NCBI GenBank assembly: GCA_011947345.1
Contig: JAAVTG010000740.1
Location: 1 to 64,000, forward strand
Reading direction: 5' to 3'
Length of the DNA: 64,000 nt
From: Phytophthora quininea
Lineage: Eukaryota > Oomycota > Peronosporomycetes > Peronosporales > Peronosporaceae
The position numbers and the translations under genes were made by a program. Shown piece by piece: positions 56,668 through 64,000 of the stretch (position 1 is its first letter; each line of letters opens with the position of its first letter). The notes beneath the pieces were generated by a model that had not been told where the DNA came from, did not search any database, and saw only the letters and a list, made by a program, of their open reading frames with translations.

Positions 56668-56772
56668 TTATATCGATTCGATCCGATTGGATCGGACTCA
56701 ATCGAAAAATCGATTATCGATATGAGCCAATCGGATCGGTCAGAAGGTACAGATCGATCGATCCGATTGGGT
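56668..56772. repeat. GATC/CGATT-rich palindromic simple repeat, copy 2
   Basis: Words atcgattcgatccgattgg, aatcgaaaaatcgattatcg and gatcgatcgatccgattggg; same style as 38526-38632. Confidence 0.7.
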
Positions 56773-56846
56773 TGGTTACCCAACTTTGGGGGCTTCGCCC
56801 CAAAAAATAAGGCTTCAGCAAAAAAAAGAGTCATTAGAAAATACAC

Positions 56847-58162
56847 CTAGAAAGATACTAAAGCTCTGGAGTTAAGGGAAAATGCACGTGTGTTCACTGA
56901 AAGCATAAGCCAGTTCCGAGCTTGGGAATGAACGAACTTGTGTGCCAAGAAGTTGCGCTCTTCGCCTGCTGTCGGAAGTGGAAGGGTCTTGTAGCTGTTA
57001 GGGAGCTCCAAGAACATCTGATAAACATAAGACACTGGCTTGGAAATGCGCTCGAACACCTTCTGAAACTTGGACAAAGTCTTCAACAGGGCTGTGGGCT
57101 GTGGCCTTCTTCAAGTGTTTGACGAAGTCCAGTGCCCCCACGGTGTCGTAGGATTGGTGGCACTTAGCCTTTTGATCTTTGGCTCGAGCCTGAAGAAACC
57201 CGCGCGAGTTGACATAAGCGTAAAGAATCTATTCTGACGCCGAAATTGCGGAGAAGCAACGCTCGATCATACCCCAGATCGTTTCGGCTGGGAGCATAAG
57301 TGCTGGTTTGTCATCCATCTGCTGAAGTCGACGCAGCTCGTACCATAGGTGCTGGGTTTTCTTCAGAAATCAAACCATCTTGCGACAGTTTGCTTTAAGC
57401 TTGTTGAGCCAGACAAAACTTTGGACAAGAACTTTCACAGTCAAGTGTAGAACGTGAAAACAGCCACAGAAAACATCTTGGGGAATTGCGACAGAAAAGT
57501 TGACCACACCAGCTTGTTTGTAGCTGTGTTGTCCGTCACAACAGCGGAAATATTGACGAAAGCGAACTTGTCAATCACACGCCTGATGTCTCCAGCAAAG
57601 TAAGACGCATCATGTGAGGCAGATCCTGTGAACATAGACTCTAAAAGTACGTGTTGTCGCCAGTCATCAGCACGTAGTTCACCACTGACTTTCCATTGAT
57701 GTCCGTCCGAACATCCATCGTAAGCGTGCAGTACTTGCCTTGCAAGAAAAGCATCAACTTGGAGCGGAAATCGTCGTAGCCCTTGTCTAAAAGAGACGTG
57801 GCAAGTTGCTTTCGGGTCGGCAGCACAGGTGTAGGCGTGAGCTCGTTCAAAGCAGCTGTCACGGCTTTGTGAGACGCCTTGTGGAAGGCTATGCCGGTGC
57901 TGTAGAACCACAGCGCGAACGGTTGCTCGAACGCGCTAACCTTTGTTTGCCACAGGGCTGGACGAAAGCATTTGATGATCTGCGGAGTACAGAGACGCTT
58001 GATGGATTTCTTGTTGAAGTGGTAGTGTACACGCTCGACAGGGGTCTTATCAGACGTGTGGATGATCTTATCACGCTTTTTGCAGAACACAACGCCGTCT
58101 TAAAGAGTACTCGTCCCAAATGGGGTCTTGGCGACGTCCGCCACGACGAGAAGGTAATATAG
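56847..58162 (-). pseudogene. Decayed relative of the hAT 2 transposase
   Basis: Minus frames track hAT 2: MFCKKRDKIIHTSDKTPVER with VHYHFNKKSIKRL, then FEQPFALWFYSTGIAFHKAS, GKYCTLTMDVRTDINGKSVV, FVNISAVVTDNTATNKLVWS, LSKFQKVFERISKPVSYVYQ and AGEERNFLAHKFVHSQARN. The middle is shortened and multiple stops and shifts are present. It lies on the opposite strand, about 500 bp from the right end of hAT 2. Clearly the same family but diverged, so not a recent copy. Confidence 0.7.
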
Positions 58163-58702
58163 ACGGCGTCGATCCAACTGGCGTTGACATGGTATCTTGA
58201 GGTGCTGAAGCGAGAACAGGCGAGTCCATAGAGAGCTGGGAGAGTTGGGCGTGAGGCTTTAGGTTCGTTGGTATTGTAGAGCAAAGGCAACAATGAAGTT
58301 TTATTTTATGGAAAAGGAATGCCCGCCGAAAACAGTCAACCGTTGCGAGATGAAGACCCAGGCTTTCGTGGAAGCCAGTCGTCAGGAATTTACCTCAACA
58401 CGGAATATCCGCCCCAATTTAATCTTCAAAAACCGTAAAAAAATAGTGCTAACCCTTTGCAGCGAGACTGACGACCACACTCACGAACAAAGAGCAATGA
58501 TGCTCGGACATCACTAATGAGTGTGTGACAGCTTGCGCAGGCTTGTAGTTCCGGCCGACTCCATACAAAACCTGTAGCGGCGCCGACGCACCAACCGATG
58601 ATGCTCGAACGAGTGAATGCACATGCAGTGTTTGTGCGGCAGGATGAACATGAAAGAGCTGATGACAGCAGCCTGTCGGTGCTTGTGAGCATGGCTTGAC
58701 AG
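58163..58702. other. Region without a supported gene
   Basis: Minus frames over 58426-58884 are open but are antisense to the ankyrin-like fragment and show no domain pattern. Confidence 0.35.
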
Positions 58703-58906
58703 TTGTCAGCACAACACCAGTTCGGGTACGTGGGGTATTCGGCGTTGCTACTTGCTGTCGAACTTGTTCTGCCAAAGATGGTCGGCAATCTCTTGGATGC
58801 TGAAGCTTCTTCGAATTCGTCTTCGCCAGATGGAACGACACCGTTAAGGACTGCTTTTCTGGTGGGGAATGAAGATATCGTCAAATCTTTACTGCCAGAC
58901 GACTAG
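58703..58906 (+). pseudogene. Ankyrin-repeat fragment
   Basis: YSALLLAVELVLPKMVGNLL and DGTTPLRTAFLVGNEDIVKS form about two ankyrin repeats. No start or continuation on either side beyond a stop at 58904. Relic of an ankyrin gene; not obviously the same repeats as at 3-4 kb. Confidence 0.5.
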
Positions 58907-59294
58907 AGATGGCTGTGATTTAAGCGTCGGAAACGTTGCTCTGGTATCTTCAGTGGAAACATCCATGAGCCAGACGACTTCAATGCGTACAGCAATAATA
59001 TTTCAGTGGAATCTCTTACTCAACTCGATTCAATCGCAGGATCTCCGCAATTACTTTAACTGTGTCTGCAACTCGGCATGGACGTGAGTGTCTCGAGTAT
59101 ACACGGTGAATTCCTATTGCATGCTTTATTATCCAGCTTTACGGTTCGTCGAAAGCTGCGTGGTCTCGCTCTGTGCTTCCCGAGAAGTGAAAATACAGAG
59201 TTTTTGAAATCAATGGTGGGAGAATTGTAATAGCAACAGTATCCCAGACATCGATAAAATATCTTGACGAAAATGACTGCGTCGATCGCCTCCA
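58907..59294. other. Non-coding stretch, nothing recognised
   Basis: Only short frames without features. Confidence 0.35.
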
Positions 59295-60560
59295 TCATGA
59301 CGGCCAAAAATGCTGTGGTGTCCACGCTCCTTCTCGGGTCGTAGCATTAATTTGAACCTTCGCGCTGACTTTCAACAGGAAGAAACCGGTCAAGCTTATC
59401 TCCACACAGCAATCATCAAGAATTTTTGCATGATTCGTGCCTTCCTGTCTCTCTCGCAGGTCGGCCTTAATACCATCCACCTGCAACAGAAGTCTGACGC
59501 AAGTCTCCCGTGCCAACGTAGCGGTGCGAGAACTGTATGGCAACTCTAACTCGTCGTCGTGGACAGCTTCCAGTGGAATATCCGGGTGTTGGGCTTTTTC
59601 ATGTTCGATCTTCTCTCGGTATTTGGTTCGTATTATTTCTTGCTTCCGCTGGGCTAGAGTAATGAACTGGTGCACCATTTCTTCTACTTGTCGTTGCATT
59701 TCCGTCATGCGACCCGATAAACCATCGCCACTAGGAACACGCGCTCCATCCAGAAACGAAAGCAGCAACACCAGCAGACCGCTACCGAGACCCACGTTGA
59801 CAAACCGGTCGCTTTCACACACCACCAGCTCAGGAACACCCGGAGGAGCTATGACCGCTGCCGCTGCGACTTTGTTGGGGCTTTTTGGCGCTTCTGCTAC
59901 GGGGTCTGGGGACTGCACCATCGCTTCCTTTTCGGACGGATCCACATCGCTCGTCATCATTGCAATCGACCGGACAGCAGCTTCGACCTCCATGAAACAA
60001 GACTGGGGCGACTGAAGCACCTCCATGACCGGTAGTATCAGCAAAGCGTACTCTGTTTGAGCGCATTGCCCCACCGATAGTGGCCACTCGCTTGCGGCTG
60101 GTAAACTCTCGGAGCTGGCACATTTCTCCATGACGGAATGGAGTTGCGTGCTCGCTTGATGAAGCAGGACTTTGAGTCCGCCAGGAACCGTCATGAGATT
60201 GTTCAGCAGCGTCAGTAGCGACACACAGACAGGTGCGTTGACTGCCGTGTAAAGAGCGAGTAGCTTGGGGACCTCCAGACCTTCTCCAGGATCGACAGCA
60301 TGATCAATTCCCCCACCGTCGCCTTGGGCTGGTCGGCATGCAACTTCTTTACTCGGAGCCGATGCCGGAATACCTAGCTTGCCAACAGCAGCGTGCTCAG
60401 CGTCCAGCTTGGCAGTCAACATTTCGTGGAAATCCGTCGTGAGAGCACCGGCATTCCACTGCAAGAACGCCTTCGTCAACCCGACCAAAGCGTCGGAGAC
60501 CGAGAGATAGACATCCACATCATGGCAGCGATCGGTCAACGAGTTAGGTGGGAAACTTAA
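59295..60560 (-). CDS. Unrecognised helical protein with an ankyrin-gene tail
   Basis: A long open frame; the start is likely MLSFPPNSLTDRCHD (about 60563) rather than the first Met at 60608. It reads through helical, Leu-rich segments (ALYTAVNAPVCVSLLTLLNN, ALLILPVMEVLQSP, NVGLGSGLLVLLLSFLDGAR) and a charged coiled coil (MTEMQRQVEEMVHQFITLAQ). The last ~70 codons (CVRLLLQVDGIKADLRERQE ... SAKVQINATTREGAWTPQHF) are a rearranged copy of the ankyrin gene at 3.3-3.7 kb, so the C-terminus appears to be acquired. The body's family is unknown. Confidence 0.5.
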   Translation of the reverse strand, partial: LSFPPNSLTDRCHDVDVYLSVSDALVGLTKAFLQWNAGALTTDFHEMLTAKLDAEHAAVGKLGIPASAPSKEVACRPAQGDGGGIDHAVDPGEGLEVPKLLALYTAVNAPVCVSLLTLLNNLMTVPGGLKVLLHQASTQLHSVMEKCASSESLPAASEWPLSVGQCAQTEYALLILPVMEVLQSPQSCFMEVEAAVRSIAMMTSDVDPSEKEAMVQSPDPVAEAPKSPNKVAAAAVIAPPGVPELVVCESDRFVNVGLGSGLLVLLLSFLDGARVPSGDGLSGRMTEMQRQVEEMVHQFITLAQRKQEIIRTKYREKIEHEKAQHPDIPLEAVHDDELELPYSSRTATLARETCVRLLLQVDGIKADLRERQEGTNHAKILDDCCVEISLTGFFLLKVSAKVQINATTREGAWTPQHFWPS

Positions 60561-60563
60561 CAT

Positions 60564-61030
60564 CCCGGACGTGTATGAGTTCGACGTCCCGCAGGCCTTC
60601 ACCCGCATGTTCCGGTCCGGGTACTTTGTGCAAAATTCCTGTGGGGCAATGCGCCGACCTGGCGCACATCTTCGGGATCGAGGCCGGCGGTATCACGCCG
60701 CGACTCGCCACCCGCTACATCATGCCGCACTTCGGGGCGATCCTCAAGCGCGTGCTCGCTCATTTACGACGCTGGAGCTTTGTCAGAATGGTAAGGCGTT
60801 GGATAGTTGGGGTGGCGATTTCGGTCCATGTTGCTAACCATGCTCTTTGCCCTTCCTGGATCGCGCAATTCTGTCAATGCTGCAGAAAAAACTTCGATGC
60901 GGTTAAGCTGCTGAACACTCGGCGGCGTGGTTTTTGGCGACGCCATTTGCCACGGGTGCCACCACGGGGATGTCCTGGGGATGTGGCACACCGTCGGCGT
61001 GTGTTTCGCTTACAAGACCGGTAGCACCAA
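60564..61030 (+). pseudogene. Unrecognised plus-strand gene fragment
   Basis: Reads NIPDVYEFDVPQAFTRMFRS then, after a frame change near 60645, DLAHIFGIEAGGITPRLATR with YIMPHFGAILKRVL. The two frames look like one protein split by a one-base change, but no start, stop or family is evident. Confidence 0.35.
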
Positions 61031-61639
61031 GTCGTCACGGAGGTGGTCACGGTGGGACTCGACCGACTCGACGAACTCGCTGCCCATTTGAACCAGTGCA
61101 CCAACAAACAATTTTATTGAAGTGTCCGGGCATTGCCGTCACTTTGCATGATAACTCAAACGAGTGGGGAAAACGGTTGCGATTGTACCATAATATTGGT
61201 ACATTTGTATACCAGGTACTGTTGTGCACCGGAAGCCCCCTAATCCCCAGCAGGCTACTGACGCACATGAAGCTCGCCAAGAAGCCCGAGATGACAACTG
61301 TGACGGGGTCGGATCTCGTGACAGACATTCCAACTGAGAATCTCAAGTTAAGAGCCCCGAGTTGGTGCCGACCATTGGCGGCGACGACTCGGACTCTGCG
61401 GCCGCCGTCCATTTGATATCGGATCTTCGACGTGGTGGATCAGCGGCTGGAAGCGGTCATTGAGGGGACTGTTCACGAGCGCAGCTTCATGATGTCTCTT
61501 GGGCAAAGATTTGGCGGCGAGCGATATCTTTCTCGTGCAACCAGCTCGGTTGAGCTTGCCAGTCACTTTCTCATTGGAGTTGTCGGTAGCATCCCTGGGT
61601 CCCAAGAAAGAGAGGCCGACAGACTGTCCGCACACCACG
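61031..61639. other. Upstream region of the EF-hand repeat gene
   Basis: Frames present on both strands but without domain features. Likely promoter and 5' UTR of the downstream gene. Confidence 0.35.
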
Positions 61640-64000
61640 ATGAAGCCTCCTACAACCTACGGGAGCGAGAATGAAGAGACGACCTTCATCCGACGGGTCG
61701 CGGCCCCGGACCGTCCCAATGCTCGTCGTCGTCAGAAGAAACGTTTGGTGGGTGTTGCGGTGGTGCTGACCGTGGTCGCCGCTTCAGCCGTGGTCGGGTA
61801 CGCCGCCTACCAGTCGGCGTCTGTAAACGTGCAGACGCTGCCAGCAACTCAGCAAATGGCCGCAAGCTTGGAGGTGCCGAGCTTTCTCGACGATATGGGA
61901 GACGTATACTACCCGACCTTCGACGAGCTGGATGGCAACAAAGACGGTGTCGTCTCTTACGAAGAGTACATGGCCGCACTCAACCGCGTGTGGGATGAGG
62001 ATCGGGACGACATTGACAGCTCGAATCTCCCCGATGATGTGAAGGCGAACTTGAACGCCCAACTCGACGGCAAAATTAAAAGCGACACCGCGTGCGTTCA
62101 GAAGGCCATGGTCCCGGTAGGTCCCAACAAGAGGGGAAGTAGTCGTCGCCTTGTTGCTAACTTGTTTTGTGTGTTGGTGTTTGTGTGACCAGAGAAGCGA
62201 AAGCTGACCTTCGATATGGACCATATCGACGAGTTGTACTACATGCTGGAAGTCTGGTGCTTTGATACGCCGATTGAAATCCCGCAGAAATTCTTCGACA
62301 AGTATCCGTCCACGCCGGCCTCACCGGTCGAAGTACCAACTGCAGAAGGAACTGAGACCGTGAGCGTTGTGAGCCCGCCAGACAATGGCGAGGCACAGGT
62401 CGAGATCACTTCTCCAAATGGAGAAGTGACGCAGCAAACGGTTCCGGTTGTGGACACCCCGGAGGGTCCCCAGGCAGAGATCGCTACTCCTAGCGGGGGC
62501 ATCGCTACAATTGATGTTTCGGCTACCGAGGCACCTCCGTCATCTCTCGAACAGGCACCGACGGTGCAAGAAAACGATGCGATTACCGTGAACACAGCTG
62601 ACGGGGAGGAGAAGGTGATCCCGCAGGGCCCGCCGTCAGATGGAGTACAGCCTGTGACGATTGAGGATCAAAATGGAGACATCCGAGAAGCCGATGCTGC
62701 TGTAGTGGAAACCGCTGGAGGTGAGCCTCAACTGAAGATCGAAACTAGTGCTGGTTCAACAGCAACAGCAACAATACCCCATGTTGAGGAGGAGGATCAG
62801 CCGCAACAGGATACTACGACTCCTGATATTGAAAATGGCCCTGAAATCACAAATGAGCAGCAGCCAACGCTCGAGGTGGACACCGCCGCCGGACCGGAGC
62901 AGGTGAGCATTGAGAGCCCGCCCGAGAACGACCAAGTGGACGTCACGATCACGGCCCCGGATGGAGGTGAGACCCAGCAGAGTCTGCCTGTCGTGGACAC
63001 CGACAACGGACCGCAGGTGGTGGTTCCGACCCCGGACGGCACGGTTCAGGAGGTGCCGCTGCCGAGCCCTGAGGAGGAAGGCCAAGGCGGCTATGAGCAG
63101 CAGGGGCAGCAGCCAACGCTCGAGGTGGACACCGCCGCCGGACCGGAGCAGGTGAGCATTGAGAGCCCGCCCGAGAACGACCAAGTGGACGTCACGATCA
63201 CGGCCCCGGATGGAGGTGAGACCCAGCAGAGTCTGCCTGTCGTGGACACCGACAACGGACCGCAGGTGGTGGTTCCGACCCCGGACGGCACGGTTCAGGA
63301 GGTGCCGCTGCCGAGCCCTGAGGAGGAAGGCCAAGGCGGCTATGAGCAGCAGGGGCAGCAGCCAACGCTCGAGGTGGACACCGCCGCCGGACCGGAGCAG
63401 GTGAGCATTGAGAGCCCGCCCGAGAACGACCAAGTGGACGTCACGATCACGGCCCCGGATGGAGGTGAGACCCAGCAGAGTCTGCCTGTCGTGGACACCG
63501 ACAACGGACCGCAGGTGGTGGTTCCGACCCCGGACGGCACGGTTCAGGAGGTGCCGCTGCCGAGCCCTGAGGAGGAAGGCCAAGGCGGCTATGAGCAGCA
63601 GGGGCAGCAGCCAACGCTCGAGGTGGACACCGCCGCCGGACCGGAGCAGGTGAGCATTGAGAGCCCGCCCGAGAACGACCAAGTGGACGTCACGATCACG
63701 GCCCCGGATGGAGGTGAGACCCAGCAGAGTCTGCCTGTCGTGGACACCGACAACGGACCGCAGGTGGTGGTTCCGACCCCGGACGGCACGGTTCAGGAGG
63801 TGCCGCTGCCGAGCCCTGAGGAGGAAGGCCAAGGCGGCTATGAGCAGCAGGGGCAGCAGCCAACGCTCGAGGTGGACACCGCCGCCGGACCGGAGCAGGT
63901 GAGCATTGAGAGCCCGCCCGAGAACGACCAAGTGGACGTCACGATCACGGCCCCGGATGGAGGTGAGACCCAGCAGAGTCTACCTGTCGTGGACACCGAC
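61640..64000 (+). CDS. Membrane-anchored EF-hand protein with long 83-aa tandem repeats, 3' end outside window
   Basis: Start at 61640 (MKPPTTYGSENEETTFIRRV). Basic cytosolic start, one membrane segment at residues ~36-57 (LVGVAVVLTVVAASAVVGYA), then an EF-hand loop at ~98-109 (DGNKDGVVSYEE). A 78-nt intron, 62117-62194 (GTAGGT...CCAGAG), joins QKAMVP to KRKLTFDMDHIDELYYM. From 62330 the protein is acidic repeats: first two diverged units (e.g. PPDNGEAQVEITSPNGEV...PVVDT), then near-identical 83-residue units from 62861 (PTLEVDTAAGPEQVSIESPP ... QQSLPVVDTDNGPQVVVPTP). N-in/C-out topology would put the calcium-binding motif and repeats outside or in the lumen. No family recognised beyond EF-hand. 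Confidence 0.8.
62861..64000 (+). repeat. 249-bp in-frame tandem repeat, at least 4.6 copies
   Basis: Units start at 62861, 63110, 63359, 63608 and 63857; the last is cut by the window. Copies look identical except the end of the first unit's 5' context and one change (agtctgcctg to agtctacctg) in the last. 249 = 3 x 83, so copy number can change without breaking the frame. Confidence 0.95.

Noticed and set aside
58426..58884. 152-codon Ser/Cys-rich minus-strand ORF
   Set aside because: Overlaps the plus-strand ankyrin-like fragment and has no domain pattern; judged a shadow.
62756..63931. 391-codon minus-strand ORF with perfect internal repeats
   Set aside because: It is the antisense shadow of the 249-bp coding repeat; the plus strand has the start, membrane segment, EF-hand and intron.
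1..64000. CRISPR arrays, bacterial operons, rRNA and tRNA genes
   Set aside because: No regularly spaced short repeats or recognisable RNA-gene sequence seen by eye; a covariance-model search was not possible.

Overview
The window looks like an oomycete nuclear genome, most likely Phytophthora or a close relative. I infer this from short GT-AG introns of about 50-80 nt, compact genes on both strands separated by transposon-rich stretches, a decayed NPP1/NLP-family gene, a three-copy Cys/His finger of a kind I associate with stramenopiles, and the mix of Ty1/copia, Ty3/gypsy, tyrosine-recombinase, Helitron, hAT and Merlin elements. No bacterial features, rRNA, tRNA or CRISPR arrays were seen.

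Layout. 1-542 is a perfect fold-back repeat at the window edge. 1-5.4 kb (mostly minus strand) holds an EZH-like SET fragment, an ankyrin-repeat gene and a three-exon helix-hairpin-helix gene. 6.3-13 kb is a gene-dense island: an unrecognised protein with an internal duplication (+), a multi-PDZ protein (-) and a PIP-box/WD40 gene with several introns (+). 13-22 kb is decayed: an NLP pseudogene, a second SET fragment, a complete Merlin DNA transposon with 51-bp terminal inverted repeats and an 8-bp target duplication, and a gypsy remnant. 22.4-28 kb is a GC-rich tyrosine-recombinase retrotransposon, followed by the Cys/His triplet gene. 29.7-35.4 kb is a decayed Helitron with a clear 3' hairpin. 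35.8-38 kb holds an AWS-SET gene and an unrecognised gene; 39-41.7 kb holds formin FH2 and SLC1-transporter pseudogenes.

42-49.2 kb is a hAT transposase gene split by a Ty1/copia element with two identical 176-bp LTRs and a 5-bp target duplication. 51.2-56.4 kb is a Gly/Ser-repeat ORF running in frame into an SLC35F6-like transporter; it is interrupted by a second hAT element (8-bp target duplication) that carries an intact Cys-rich RING-type ORF besides its transposase. 56.8-58.2 kb is a decayed relative of that hAT on the other strand. 58.7-60.6 kb contains relocated pieces of ankyrin genes. 61.6-64 kb is a membrane-anchored EF-hand protein running into a near-perfect 249-bp (83-aa) tandem repeat that leaves the window.

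A window-wide pattern matters for every call: many otherwise conserved reading frames are broken at short homopolymers, nearly always where the run is one or two bases too short, including in the copia element whose LTRs are identical. This suggests homopolymer under-calling in the assembly, so several 'frameshifted' genes below may be intact in the organism. In-frame stop codons and rearrangements are separate and more likely real.
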